A DNA stretch of 64,000 nt from Acidaminococcus sp. (GTDB lineage Bacteria > Bacillota > Negativicutes > Acidaminococcales > Acidaminococcaceae), in NCBI GenBank assembly GCA_019416065.1, contig DXYB01000006.1, forward strand, positions 10,463 to 74,462. The letters are read 5' to 3'. The notes beneath the pieces are model-generated. The model did no database searches and had not been told where the DNA came from. It worked only from the letters and a program-made list of their open reading frames with translations. Numbering within the stretch: position 1 is the first letter of the stretch; every line of letters starts with the position of its first letter. This document shows, piece by piece, positions 48,106-57,727 of this stretch. A program made the translations under genes and the position numbers.

Positions 48106-48974
48106 TGCTCTATGGATTGCTAAAGGGGATCAGCTGGGTCCTTTCCCACCTGCCTTACAAATTCGTAGTGCAGCTGGGGCGGAATTGTGGTAAACTATAT
48201 TGGCGTATTGCAAAAAAACAACGCATTCGGGGAGAAGAAACGATCCGTGAGCGCATGGGGGTAACACCCCGGCAGGCACGAGCCATTATTTACCGGCTGT
48301 TTTTAAACCTGGGCATGAGTGCTATGGAAATGTTCTACATGCCAGCGCTAAACAGGGATAATATTCGTGGCCTGGTGAGTTTCGACCGTCCGGATATTTT
48401 GTGGGAAGCCCTGGCACAAAAACATGGTGTAGTGATGCTAGCCTGCCATATGGATAACTGGGAATGGCTGGGGGCAGCCCTGGCACTTAATGGATTTCCC
48501 CTTAGCGCCGTAGAGAAACCACAACCGAATCCGGTGTACAGTGATTTTATGAATGAATTGCGCCGGGGCGTGGGACAGGAAATTTTTGCCCGTGGCACCA
48601 ATGAAATCCTGGGATGCGCGAGAGCCATGCGCAAAGGCCGTATGCTGGGACTGATAGCCGATCAAGATGGCGGCCCTGGGGGAATTTTCGTCCCATTTTT
48701 CGGGAAAATGGCATCTACGCCGGAAGGTCCTGCCTATTTTGCTAGGAAATTCCAAGCGCCGATCGTTCCCATTTTTATTGTACGTAAACCCCGTGGATAT
48801 GGACATCAGGTCTTTGTGAAAGACCCTATTTATTATGAAGATACCGGTGACCGCAAGAGAGATGATTACCGGGTTACCCTAAAAATGACACAGGAAGTGG
48901 AGAAAATTATCCGGCAGTATCCCGATAATTGGATTTGGTTTCAGCATCGTTGGAATACCCCTTGGAAGGGATAA
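48105..48974 (+). CDS. lpxL: Lipid A late acyltransferase (LpxL/HtrB family)
   Basis: The 289-residue inner-membrane protein has the H-x4-E catalytic motif CHMDNWEW (H115, E120), LIADQDGGPGGIFVPFFG, TPEGPAYFARKF and QHRWNTPWKG. It adds a secondary acyl chain to Kdo2-lipid IVA. Only one such gene is in this operon; a second acyltransferase may be elsewhere. The gene name is by family, not proven chain specificity. Confidence 0.9.
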   Translation: MLYGLLKGISWVLSHLPYKFVVQLGRNCGKLYWRIAKKQRIRGEETIRERMGVTPRQARAIIYRLFLNLGMSAMEMFYMPALNRDNIRGLVSFDRPDILWEALAQKHGVVMLACHMDNWEWLGAALALNGFPLSAVEKPQPNPVYSDFMNELRRGVGQEIFARGTNEILGCARAMRKGRMLGLIADQDGGPGGIFVPFFGKMASTPEGPAYFARKFQAPIVPIFIVRKPRGYGHQVFVKDPIYYEDTGDRKRDDYRVTLKMTQEVEKIIRQYPDNWIWFQHRWNTPWKG

Positions 48975-48989
48975 AGAAAGGACGCCTTT

Positions 48990-49547
48990 ATGCACGCACA
49001 AAAACCACAGAAAAAAGCCATCTTGGTTGCTGCGGCTGCCGTGCTGCTCATGGCCGGCGTCATTGGCTGGCTGCTGAGCAGTAAACCTACGGATGCGCCT
49101 GTGCAGGAAGTTAAAGAAGGAACCATGCAGCAGGTCAATAATTCCACCATCCAGGAAGTAAAGAATGGGAAAAAAGTCTGGGAGCTGACCGTGGAATCCA
49201 TGCTTTACGACAGAAAAAAACAAATTGATCATATGAAGGGCATAAAAGGAACCTTTTATCAAGAGGATGGACGAACGATGACGGTAACCGCAGATGAAGG
49301 AGAAGTTCATGTGGATACCAAAAGTGTGGTGCTGACAAAAAATCCCAAGGGAATTACCAGTGATGATGGAGAAGTTACCGCCGACAAAATCACTTGGCTG
49401 AATGATAAGCAACTGGTATTAGCAGAAGGCAATGCCCATCTACGTAAAGGGGATGTAAAAGCCACTGCTTATAAAGCTACGTTTAATGTGGCCATGGATT
49501 ATGCTACCTTGGAAAAAGATGCCTACGTACAGAAGGGAGAATTTTAA
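48990..49547 (+). CDS. lptC: LPS export protein LptC
   Basis: The 185-residue protein has a basic start and one membrane helix (about 10-27) followed by a periplasmic OstA-like beta-jellyroll (MTVTADEGEVHVDTKSVVLT, AEGNAHLRKGDVKATAYKAT). It links the LptBFG transporter to LptA. It is adjacent to lptA with a 1-nt overlap, which supports the call despite low conservation. Confidence 0.88.
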   Translation: MHAQKPQKKAILVAAAAVLLMAGVIGWLLSSKPTDAPVQEVKEGTMQQVNNSTIQEVKNGKKVWELTVESMLYDRKKQIDHMKGIKGTFYQEDGRTMTVTADEGEVHVDTKSVVLTKNPKGITSDDGEVTADKITWLNDKQLVLAEGNAHLRKGDVKATAYKATFNVAMDYATLEKDAYVQKGEF

Positions 49548-50398
49548 TGCTGAAATTCAAAAAAATCGCGATGCTGGGGATCCTGGCAGGCCTTCTGTCC
49601 GTAACCACGGCTTGCTTTGCGGCGAATTCTATATCTGCAGATAAGGTGGACTATGATTTCCGCACCGGACAAGCCACTGCTACTGGCAGTGTAAAAATTC
49701 GCCATGATAAGGGGACAGCTACCGCGCAGGATGCGGACTATAATACAAAAAGTGGAGAAGGCAAATTAACCGGCAGCGTGGTTGCTGATCAAGACGATGC
49801 CCATTTAACCAGCAGTGAGCTCATTCTCAAAAAAGAAGGGCACTACTTGTCAGCCATTGGTAATGCTGTACTGGTTAAAGCGGATAAGACTTTGCGTGCG
49901 TCCCAGGTCAATTATGACTCGGACACCCAGTACGCAGAAACCATTGGGGACTGGGCACAAATGACCATGACAGATGGTTCCTCTATTGATTCCTCCAATA
50001 TGAATTATAGCGATAAAACCGGTATTGCCCATGCCAATGGGAATGTGAGGCTGATTAGTCCCCCGCGTAACCTTACGGCAAGGGCGGACAATGCTGTGTA
50101 CAATACCCGGGCAGATGATGGTACCATTCAACTATTTGGGCATGCTACGGCTACCCAGAATGATGATACGGTGAGCGGGGACACTCTGACCATCAAAGGG
50201 GCCGGCGGGAAGATTGCCATGGGAGAAGGCAATGTAAAAATGGTTGTGATTCCACAGTCTGAGCAGCAAGCAGCAGGAGGTAGTAGTGTGGAACCTGCTG
50301 CTGCCATTGCCGGGCGTTCCATCATTCCAAAATGGATTTACAAATTCTACAATTGGCCGGGTGAACCCATGACCTTGGGGAACATAGACCTGGCATAG
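49547..50398 (+). CDS. lptA: Periplasmic LPS bridge protein LptA
   Basis: The 283-residue protein has a signal peptide (about 1-25, ending TACFAA) and repeated OstA-type strands (ISADKVDYDFRTGQATATGS; ATAQDADYNTKSGEGKLTGS; LTARADNAVYNTRADDG). It is longer than the Escherichia coli protein (about 185), with additional repeats, so it may span a larger distance. Confidence 0.9.
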   Translation: MLKFKKIAMLGILAGLLSVTTACFAANSISADKVDYDFRTGQATATGSVKIRHDKGTATAQDADYNTKSGEGKLTGSVVADQDDAHLTSSELILKKEGHYLSAIGNAVLVKADKTLRASQVNYDSDTQYAETIGDWAQMTMTDGSSIDSSNMNYSDKTGIAHANGNVRLISPPRNLTARADNAVYNTRADDGTIQLFGHATATQNDDTVSGDTLTIKGAGGKIAMGEGNVKMVVIPQSEQQAAGGSSVEPAAAIAGRSIIPKWIYKFYNWPGEPMTLGNIDLA

Positions 50399-50410
50399 GG
50401 GAGAACAGGA

Positions 50411-51130
50411 TTGAAGATCAAGGCGCGGAATTTAATAAAAGAATATGATGGCCGCCGAGTGGTCAATAATGTGAGCCTGGAAGTGGAACAAGGGACCATC
50501 GTGGGACTTTTGGGCCCCAATGGCGCTGGAAAAACCACTACCTTTTATATGATTGTAGGCTTGGAGCATCCGGATTCGGGGCATGTTTTTCTAGATGACC
50601 AGGATGTTACGGCGCTCCCTATGTATAAACGGGCACTGGCGGGGATAGGCTATCTTCCACAGGAAGCATCAATTTTTCGAAAACTAACCGTGGAAGATAA
50701 TATCATGGCGATTCTGGAACAGGTGGAACCGGATCACGGAAAGCGTATTGAAAAAATGAACGCCCTGATTGAAGAATTCCGGATTGACCATATTCGCAAA
50801 AGCAAAGGAAGCGCACTATCCGGTGGAGAACGCCGGCGGGTAGAAATTGCCCGTGCGCTGGCAACCGATCCAGGTTTTATTTTGTTGGATGAACCCTTTG
50901 CCGGAATTGATCCCCTGGCGGTGGCCGATATACAGGTGATGGTGGCCCATCTGGCAAACCGGGGAATCGGTGTTTTGATTACCGACCACAACGTACGGGA
51001 AACCCTAAGTATTGTGAACCGGGCGTATATTTTAAGCTCTGGCAAAATCCTTGTAGAAGGGACCAATGCCCAAGTGGCAGAAGACCCGGTGGCCAGAAAA
51101 TTCTATTTGGGCGAAAACTTTAGGATGTGA
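50411..51130 (+). CDS. lptB: LPS export ATPase LptB
   Basis: The 239-residue ABC ATPase has Walker A GPNGAGKTT (35-43), signature LSGGERRR and Walker B FILLDEPFAGIDP. The GLPEH-like segment GLEHPDSGHVFLDDQDVT and C-terminal GTNAQVAEDPVARKFYLGE are typical. It powers LPS extraction from the inner membrane. It starts at TTG 50411 after GGGGAGA. Confidence 0.96.
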   Translation: MKIKARNLIKEYDGRRVVNNVSLEVEQGTIVGLLGPNGAGKTTTFYMIVGLEHPDSGHVFLDDQDVTALPMYKRALAGIGYLPQEASIFRKLTVEDNIMAILEQVEPDHGKRIEKMNALIEEFRIDHIRKSKGSALSGGERRRVEIARALATDPGFILLDEPFAGIDPLAVADIQVMVAHLANRGIGVLITDHNVRETLSIVNRAYILSSGKILVEGTNAQVAEDPVARKFYLGENFRM

Positions 51131-51138
51131 GGCTGGCT

Positions 51139-52230
51139 ATGAGCATTTTAGATAAATATATATTAAAACAGATGCTGCAGCCATTTGCCTTTGGAGTAGC
51201 CGCGTTTTCCACGATTTTCGTAGCCAGCTCTTTTTTATTCCGGGTGACCCAGTATATTACGGAATACGGTGCATCCTATGCTTCTTTATTCCGGCTGTTT
51301 TTATGCTTGATGCCGGAAGTGATCAACTATACGTTTCCTATGAGTATGCTGCTCAGTGCCCTATTGACCATGGGACAATTGTCCGGCAACAGTGAAGTGA
51401 CCGCCATGCGCAGCGGTGGACTTTCTTTTCGAAGAATTGCCATGCCCATTCTGGCGGCTGGGTTCGTCGTAAGTTTGTTTTCCGTGGTGTGGGCAGAAAA
51501 GGTTGTGCCACCGGCTAAAGCCGAATACCAACGGATTATTGACCAGGAAATCAAACGGGATACAAAACCCAAAACCCAGGATCATGTAGTCTTAAAACAG
51601 ATTTCTCATGGTAAATTGGTACGGCTCACCTATGCCCGGACCTTTGACGAAAAAAATGGTCTTTTGAAAGACATTACCATTGAAGATTGGGATAACGACA
51701 AAGTAGTTCGCATCCAGCAGACCCCCCAAGCCAAGTGGACGGACGGGACCTGGATTATGGAGGGCGGAACCATTACAGATTTGACGGGCAAAGATGGGGT
51801 GGCCCGGCATATGACGTTTGATAAACAAGTACTGCCTATTGCAGAGGATCCTAAAGTCATTACGTTGGACCAGAAAGATCCGGATGAAATGACAATTGGT
51901 GAACTGAAAATGTACATTGGAATTTTGCAGCGGCAATACCAGCCTACCAGCAAATACCAGATGGAAATGTTCAGCCGCTTTACGGTACCGCTGGCCAGCT
52001 TTTTCTTCGCCTTAATTGGGGTGCCGCTGGGGGTGCAGAGCCAGCGCAGTGGTACGTCTATGGGGCTGGGATTTTCCGTTGTGATTATTTTTATTTATTA
52101 CTCCATTATGACGTTTATGACCGGTTTGGGACAGGGCGGCGTGATTCCCCCCATTCTGGCGGCGGTATTCCCTAATCTTTTGTGCGGGGTATTTGGGGTG
52201 TGGATGATTTATAAAAAAGATAATGTATAG
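51139..52230 (+). CDS. LptF/LptG family permease
   Basis: The 363-residue protein has N-terminal membrane helices (about 10-115), a periplasmic domain (about 130-260) and C-terminal helices (about 270-360), the YjgP/YjgQ plan. MSILDKYILKQMLQPFAFGV and SGGLSFRRIAMPILAAGF are conserved. E. coli uses two such proteins, but only one is here, so either it forms a homodimer or the partner is elsewhere. ATG 51139 is chosen over GTG 51127. Confidence 0.92.
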   Translation: MSILDKYILKQMLQPFAFGVAAFSTIFVASSFLFRVTQYITEYGASYASLFRLFLCLMPEVINYTFPMSMLLSALLTMGQLSGNSEVTAMRSGGLSFRRIAMPILAAGFVVSLFSVVWAEKVVPPAKAEYQRIIDQEIKRDTKPKTQDHVVLKQISHGKLVRLTYARTFDEKNGLLKDITIEDWDNDKVVRIQQTPQAKWTDGTWIMEGGTITDLTGKDGVARHMTFDKQVLPIAEDPKVITLDQKDPDEMTIGELKMYIGILQRQYQPTSKYQMEMFSRFTVPLASFFFALIGVPLGVQSQRSGTSMGLGFSVVIIFIYYSIMTFMTGLGQGGVIPPILAAVFPNLLCGVFGVWMIYKKDNV

Positions 52231-52256
52231 GGAGCTGCAGCAGCAGCTCTCTTTTT
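52231..52256 (+). terminator. Terminator of the LPS operon
   Basis: GAGCTGC (52232-52238), AGCA, GCAGCTC (52243-52249), then TCTTTTT. The stem is perfect. It marks the end of the lpxB-lptF/G operon. Confidence 0.85.
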
Positions 52257-52269
52257 ATAAGGAGGAACC

Positions 52270-52680
52270 ATGTATTTGATTGTTGCGGTGGATGATACAG
52301 GCGGCATGCTGTTTAACGGCCGTCGTCAAACGATGGACCGGGCTATGCGGGCCAAGCTTTTGGAAAAAGCACAGGGACACCTTCTGTATGTGGCGCCCTA
52401 TACGGCCCAGCTCTTTTCTCCCGAAGAGCAGAAACAGCTCCATGTGAGTGATACCTTTTTAAAGGAAGCGGGGGCAGGGGATTGGGCCTGGACGGAAAAA
52501 GAAGATCCGACCCCGTATCTAAGTGATATAGAAAAACTCATCCTAGTGCGTTGGAATCGGACCTATCCGGCAGATCAATGGTTAACGCTGGATATCAATA
52601 CGAAGTGGAAACGAGAATGTGTGGAAGACTTTGCTGGGTCCAGCCATGAGAACATCACGTGGGAGGTGTACGGCAGATGA
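52270..52680 (+). CDS. Conserved protein of unknown function
   Basis: The 136-residue protein begins MYLIVAVDDTGGMLFNGRRQ and contains LLYVAPYTAQLFSPEEQ and LVRWNRTYPADQW. It is soluble, with no membrane segment. Similar proteins seem to be kept next to non-specific nucleases in Firmicutes (recollection, not tested). AAGGAGGAA precedes the ATG. The ATGA overlap with the nuclease gene suggests a functional pair, for instance an immunity or processing partner. Confidence 0.65.
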   Translation: MYLIVAVDDTGGMLFNGRRQTMDRAMRAKLLEKAQGHLLYVAPYTAQLFSPEEQKQLHVSDTFLKEAGAGDWAWTEKEDPTPYLSDIEKLILVRWNRTYPADQWLTLDINTKWKRECVEDFAGSSHENITWEVYGR

Positions 52681-53429
52681 AGCTAAAGCCAATCAGCCAT
52701 TTTCTGGGATCCCTGGTACTTTCTGCCAGTATGGTGCTCTCCGGCTGTGGAAACTCCGCCGCTGTAAAGGATACCCTCCAAACTGTTAAGACCAGCCTGC
52801 CCGGCGTAGAAGCAGAAACGACCAAACCCAAGGTACAATCTTTTGATTTGTCCCATATACCGGATTTTGCCAACAAGCCATTTGTGGTATTGCATAACAA
52901 TGTTCCTAATTTCCCTGACAAGGATAAAACCACAACCTCCTTTGAGCACTATAGTGCTTTGGATCGATTGGGACGCTGTGGGGCTGCCTATGCCAATATT
53001 GGACGAGATTTAATGCCCACACAAAAAAGGGGCCCTATTGGGAGTATCAAACCCAGTGGATGGCAAACCAAAAAGTATGATTTTATCGACGGCAAGTATT
53101 TATATAACCGCTGCCACCTGATTGGCTATCAGCTGACAGCAGAAAATGCCAATCCTAAAAACCTAATCACAGGGACCCGCTACCTGAACGTGACCGGTAT
53201 GCTGCCATTTGAAAATATGGTAGCCGACTATATCAAAGAAACCAATGGACATGTTTTGTACCGGGTGACGCCGATATTTCAAGGCGACGAATTGGTGGCC
53301 CGGGGGGTCCAAATGGAAGGGTATAGTGTGGAAGACAAGGGAGAAGCCATTTCCTTTAACGTCTATGTGTACAATAACCAGCCCGGTATTCGGATTGACT
53401 ATAAGACCGGGCTTAGCAAAAGAGGGTAG
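52677..53429 (+). CDS. Lipoprotein DNA/RNA non-specific endonuclease
   Basis: This 250-residue exported nuclease has a lipobox at residues 21-24 (VLSGC), so it is probably membrane-anchored on the outside of the cell. The nuclease core has YNRCHLIGYQLTAENANPKN (about 143-162), a His-Me-finger variant with H147, and NLITGTRYLN. EndA/DNA-entry nucleases usually have DRGH or similar; here it is NRCH. A role in DNA uptake or nutrient nucleotides is likely. It overlaps the previous gene by ATGA. Confidence 0.85.
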   Translation: MKLKPISHFLGSLVLSASMVLSGCGNSAAVKDTLQTVKTSLPGVEAETTKPKVQSFDLSHIPDFANKPFVVLHNNVPNFPDKDKTTTSFEHYSALDRLGRCGAAYANIGRDLMPTQKRGPIGSIKPSGWQTKKYDFIDGKYLYNRCHLIGYQLTAENANPKNLITGTRYLNVTGMLPFENMVADYIKETNGHVLYRVTPIFQGDELVARGVQMEGYSVEDKGEAISFNVYVYNNQPGIRIDYKTGLSKRG

Positions 53430-53445
53430 AATTTCCTGGAATTGG

Positions 53446-53475
53446 TTGACCCGTACGGATAGTAACGAGTATAAT
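53446..53475 (+). promoter_or_regulatory. Promoter of the aminotransferase operon
   Basis: TTGACC (53446-53451), 18 bp, TATAAT (53470-53475). It lies about 80 bp before the aminotransferase gene. Confidence 0.75.
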
Positions 53476-53554
53476 AAAAAATATCGGAAGTTTTAGTGTA
53501 TACTGATCCATTCTATTCATCCTATCTAAAAATCTTGAGGGGAGGATCCTAATT

Positions 53555-54805
53555 ATGTCCATTAGTTGTGTAGCACCTCACGCCCAGAGACCGGCATCGG
53601 AGGATCGTATTTTCGGCGCCAGCGCCGCTTGCAAGGCACGCATTGCAGAGATCGGCCCCGAAAAAGTTGTTAATGCTACCATTGGCAGTATTTATGACAA
53701 TGACGAAAACTTTGTGGTCCTGCCCACTGTGAGCAAAATTTATCGGTCTCTTACGGATCCGGAATATTTTGCATATGCCCCCATTATGGGGTTGCCTGAC
53801 TTTTTGAAACTGGTACAAAATGCTTGCTTCGGAGAAAGCCGTCCTGAAGGGTATACCGCAGCGGTCGCTACTGCCGGTGGAACCGGCGCCATCCATCATG
53901 CTGTGTGGAATTATGCGGAAATGGGCGATACCATTATAACCAGTGCGTGGTATTGGGGCGCTTATAAACAAATTTGTGAAGATATGGGACGGCATTTAGC
54001 TACGTATCCCATGGTCACAGAAGATGACAAATTTAATTTGGAAGCGTGCCGGGCAAAAGTTGAGGAAGTTATTGCCCATCAGGATCGAGTCCTCCTCATT
54101 ATCAATACCCCGGCCCATAACCCCACGGGATTTTCCTTAACACCCCAAGATATTCACGATGTTCTGGAGATGTTGAAAAACGCCATCGCAGGAACAAATA
54201 AAAAAGCTGTGTTGTGTCTGGATGTGGCCTATATTGATTATGCTGGTGACCGGGAAGAAGTGCGGAAAATTTTTAAAGAGCTTTCCAATCTCCCAGAGAA
54301 TATGTTTGGCCTGATTGCCTACAGCCTTTCTAAGAGCTTCACCATGTATGGTCAGCGCTGCGGGGCCTTGATCGGAGTCAGCAGTGACCAAAAGCAGATT
54401 GAGGAATTTGTGAATGCCAACAAATACAGTAGCCGTGCCTGCTGGTCTAACTGCAACCGGGGCGCTATGGATACGCTGGATATGATTTATAGTGATCCAA
54501 AGTTGTTAGATACCATCCAGAAAGAACGGGCCCATTATTATACAATGATCCAGGAACGAGGCGATATTTTTACGGAAGAAGCTAAGGCATGCGGGCTCAA
54601 CATGGTTCCCTATATCTCCGGGTTCTTCCTGTCCATTCCTGCAAAAGATTCCATGGCTGTCTGCAATAAGCTGCACGAAGATAATATCTACTGTGTACCT
54701 TTGGCTGCTGGCGTGCGGGTGGCGGTGTGCGGCGTTCCCAAAAAGAAAATTTACGGCCTGGCAAAGAAAATCAAGGAAGCCATGGTGGCCTGCGGAGAGG
54801 AGTAA
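53555..54805 (+). CDS. PLP-dependent aminotransferase (class I/II)
   Basis: This 416-residue fold-type I enzyme has the PLP lysine in AYSLSKSFTMYGQRCG (K260), the PLP-ring aspartate in VLCLDVAYIDYA, and NTPAHNPTG. The N-terminal region, ATIGSIYDNDENF, is like aromatic/aspartate aminotransferases. Substrate cannot be fixed from sequence. AGGGGAGGAT precedes ATG. Confidence 0.88.
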   Translation: MSISCVAPHAQRPASEDRIFGASAACKARIAEIGPEKVVNATIGSIYDNDENFVVLPTVSKIYRSLTDPEYFAYAPIMGLPDFLKLVQNACFGESRPEGYTAAVATAGGTGAIHHAVWNYAEMGDTIITSAWYWGAYKQICEDMGRHLATYPMVTEDDKFNLEACRAKVEEVIAHQDRVLLIINTPAHNPTGFSLTPQDIHDVLEMLKNAIAGTNKKAVLCLDVAYIDYAGDREEVRKIFKELSNLPENMFGLIAYSLSKSFTMYGQRCGALIGVSSDQKQIEEFVNANKYSSRACWSNCNRGAMDTLDMIYSDPKLLDTIQKERAHYYTMIQERGDIFTEEAKACGLNMVPYISGFFLSIPAKDSMAVCNKLHEDNIYCVPLAAGVRVAVCGVPKKKIYGLAKKIKEAMVACGEE

Positions 54806-54817
54806 GAAGAAACGTCC

Positions 54818-56476
54818 ATGAAAATTTATGGACCGGATGGTAAAGAAAAGAATTTCGCAGAAGGGACTACTCTCTGGGAAGTCGGAAAAACCTACCAGCA
54901 TTGCTATCAAAGTCCCATTGCCGTGGCGGCGTTAAACGGTGCGCTTACACCGCTGCAAGTGATTCCCCAGGATGGGGATCATGTGGATTTTTATGAACTG
55001 GACAGTGAAATAGGCTATCGGGCGTATATCGCTACGTTTCAGTTTGTTCTTATCGCGGCCATGGCCAAACGGCGGCCAGAGATTCGTCTGGAAGTCATGA
55101 ATACGTTTGGCAGCGGTATTTATTGCGATATTAAAAACAAGATTTTCCTGAGCAAGTACGATCTGGAAGATGTGAGCGCCTATATGGAGCAAATGATCCG
55201 TAGCAAGGAGCCCATAGGGCTGGAGAGCATTTGCCAAAGTAAGGCAGCTTCCTACATCAAACCACAATTTTATCAGGATGAAGCACCGCTTTTAGCAGTG
55301 CTTCCTGAAGATACCCGGATTTATATCTACCATCTGGAAGGGGAATCTGCTTACTTTGTAACGCCCCTTTTGCCGGATATTGGCTACTTAAAAAAATTCG
55401 AACTGGTATGGATGAATACCGGCATCCTGCTTCGCTATGGCGGGCGGGAAAACTTGAATACGCTGCGTCCCTATCATGAACGGAAAAAATTGGCCAGTGT
55501 TTATGGGGAAGAAGAGCGCTTGGGACGGGTGATTCATTGCCCCACGGTAGCGGCCCTAAATCGATACATCAAACAGGGAAACAGCCGGGGTATTATCCAG
55601 ATGTGTGAGGCCTATCACGAAAAACGAATTGCCCAGATTGCCGATGAAATTAAGGCAGATGAGAATAATATCCGACTGGTACTGATTGCCGGTCCGTCTT
55701 CTTCCGGTAAAACTACGTTTTCCCAGCGCCTTTCTGTGCAGATGCGGGTAAATGGCTTGCGCCCTATTCCTATTTCCCTGGATAACTTTTTCAAGGAGCG
55801 GAAAGATACGCCCCTTTTACCGGATGGCAGCTATGATTTTGAATCTATAGACGCACTGGATCTGGAACTTTTTAATGAGCAAGCAGAAGAGTTGTTAAAG
55901 GGACACGAAGTCGAACTGCCTTACTATAATTTTAAAACAGGGCACAGAGAATATCGTGGGCAGAAGGTATCCTTGGGAGAAGAGGGAGTTTTGGTCGTGG
56001 AAGGTATTCATGGCTTGAACGAACGGCTTAGCCAGCGGGTACGGCGGCGGAACAAGATCAAGATTTATATTAGTGCTTTGACACCGCTTTCTTTTGATGA
56101 CTACAACCGGATTCCTACTACGGATATGCGGCTGCTAAGACGGATGGTACGGGATTCCCAATTTCGCAGCCATAATGCGTTAGAGACCATTCGTGATTGG
56201 CCCAAGGTCCGAGAGGGAGAGGAGAAGAACATTTTCCCTTTCAGTGAGGAAGCGGATATCATGTTTAATACCACCCTGATCTATGAGCTCGCCGTGTTTA
56301 AAAAATATACGGTGCCTCTTTTGGAAAAAATTCCCCCGAGTGCACCGGAATTTACTTACGCCCATACATTTTTAGAAATGTTAAAGATTGTGGAACCGAT
56401 TGATGACGAGGCAATTCCCAATAATTCCATCATTCGCGAGTTTACGGGGCATTCTATTTTTGGGGATTTACTGTAA
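54818..56476 (+). CDS. TGS-domain nucleoside (uridine-type) kinase
   Basis: The 552-residue protein has an N-terminal TGS-like domain (MKIYGPDGKEKNFAEGTTLW), a middle region like threonyl-tRNA synthetase editing domains, and a C-terminal uridine-kinase domain with Walker A GPSSSGKTT (about 292-300), SLDNFFKERKDTPLLPDGSY and YISALTPLSFDDYNRI. This composite family is common in Firmicutes. It phosphorylates nucleosides; the role of the N-terminus is unknown. Confidence 0.88.
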   Translation: MKIYGPDGKEKNFAEGTTLWEVGKTYQHCYQSPIAVAALNGALTPLQVIPQDGDHVDFYELDSEIGYRAYIATFQFVLIAAMAKRRPEIRLEVMNTFGSGIYCDIKNKIFLSKYDLEDVSAYMEQMIRSKEPIGLESICQSKAASYIKPQFYQDEAPLLAVLPEDTRIYIYHLEGESAYFVTPLLPDIGYLKKFELVWMNTGILLRYGGRENLNTLRPYHERKKLASVYGEEERLGRVIHCPTVAALNRYIKQGNSRGIIQMCEAYHEKRIAQIADEIKADENNIRLVLIAGPSSSGKTTFSQRLSVQMRVNGLRPIPISLDNFFKERKDTPLLPDGSYDFESIDALDLELFNEQAEELLKGHEVELPYYNFKTGHREYRGQKVSLGEEGVLVVEGIHGLNERLSQRVRRRNKIKIYISALTPLSFDDYNRIPTTDMRLLRRMVRDSQFRSHNALETIRDWPKVREGEEKNIFPFSEEADIMFNTTLIYELAVFKKYTVPLLEKIPPSAPEFTYAHTFLEMLKIVEPIDDEAIPNNSIIREFTGHSIFGDLL

Positions 56477-56491
56477 GAAAGGGAGAAGGCC

Positions 56492-57682
56492 ATGCAAATT
56501 TCAAAAAGAACCTTGCATATCCCCACTTCCCCTATTCGGAAATTGGCACCCATTGCCAATGAAGTGGAGAAAACTAAAAAGGTGTATCACCTGAATATCG
56601 GGCAGCCGGATATTACAACACCGGAAAGCTTTTTTGAAGGGGTACGCAATTTTCATTCCCGGGTATTGGAATATGGTAAAAGCCAAGGGGATGCGCCCCT
56701 GTTGCGTTCCATACAAAACTATTACAAAGGCTGGAACATTGATTTTGCCTTGGACGATATCTATGTCACCAATGGAGGTAGCGAGGCGATTTCTTTTGCT
56801 GTCCAGGTTACTTGTGACGTAGGGGATAACGTTCTTTTGTTTGAACCATTCTATGCCAATTATAAAAGTTTTATCTATGCCTATGACGTAAAAATCAATG
56901 GGGTACCCACCGATCCCAAGACGGGGTATCGTCTCCCGGATGAAGCAACCATAGAAAAACATATTGACGCACGGACGAAGGCCATTTTAGTGTGTCATCC
57001 TGGTAATCCCACGGGCGTGATTTACACGCCGGAAGAAATGGATCGGCTCAGCTGCATTGCCCGGCGTCATAATTTGGCACTGATCGCAGACGAAGTGTAC
57101 CGGGAATTTGTATATGATGGGCAGTACAAGAGTTTTGCTCAGATGCGGGAATTGGATGATCTCCTTATTCTAATTGATTCCGTGTCTAAGCGCTATAGCG
57201 CTTGTGGAGCCCGGAGCGGGGCTGTTATCAGCCGGAATAAGGCGATTCATGCAGAACTTTTAAAGTGCTGTCAGGCGCGTCTTTCCTGCCCCCGGATTGA
57301 GCAGGCGGGTGCGGCAGCGCTTTATACCACCCCTAAATCTTATTGGGTGGAAGTCAAAAAAGAATACGCAAAACGGCGGGATTGCATTCAAGCCGCCCTT
57401 GCAGCTATGCCCGGTGTTATCACTTCCCAACCAAAAGGCGCCTTTTATGTCATGGCAAAAATGCCCGTGGATGACATGGAGAAATTTGCTGCCTGGCTCC
57501 TTACAGATTTTTCCATTGATGGGGAAACGGTGATGATTACCCCAGGGAACGGCTTCTACGCTTCTGATCCGGAAAGTGGCAAGGATGAATGTCGACTGGC
57601 CTACGTGCTAAACTGCCAAGACTTACAAAAGGCTATGCGGATTTTATCGGAAGGATTGCAAGCCTATCCGGGAAGAAAATAA
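56492..57682 (+). CDS. PLP-dependent aminotransferase (aspartate type)
   Basis: The 396-residue class I aminotransferase has YHLNIGQPDITTPESFFEGV at the start, CHPGNPTGVIYTPEEM, LIADEVYREFVYDG and the PLP lysine in IDSVSKRYSACGARSG (K233). It is related to, but clearly different from, the aminotransferase two genes upstream. Substrate is not determinable. Confidence 0.9.
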   Translation: MQISKRTLHIPTSPIRKLAPIANEVEKTKKVYHLNIGQPDITTPESFFEGVRNFHSRVLEYGKSQGDAPLLRSIQNYYKGWNIDFALDDIYVTNGGSEAISFAVQVTCDVGDNVLLFEPFYANYKSFIYAYDVKINGVPTDPKTGYRLPDEATIEKHIDARTKAILVCHPGNPTGVIYTPEEMDRLSCIARRHNLALIADEVYREFVYDGQYKSFAQMRELDDLLILIDSVSKRYSACGARSGAVISRNKAIHAELLKCCQARLSCPRIEQAGAAALYTTPKSYWVEVKKEYAKRRDCIQAALAAMPGVITSQPKGAFYVMAKMPVDDMEKFAAWLLTDFSIDGETVMITPGNGFYASDPESGKDECRLAYVLNCQDLQKAMRILSEGLQAYPGRK

Positions 57683-57699
57683 CGGGTTGTTCAAGACGG

Positions 57700-57726
57700 A
57701 ACGGAAAGCACGTTCCGTTTTTATTT
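57700..57726 (+). terminator. Intrinsic terminator
   Basis: AACGGAA (57700-57706) and TTCCGTT (57713-57719) with a 6-nt loop and TTTATTT. Ends the aminotransferase operon. Confidence 0.75.
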
Positions 57727-57727
57727 C

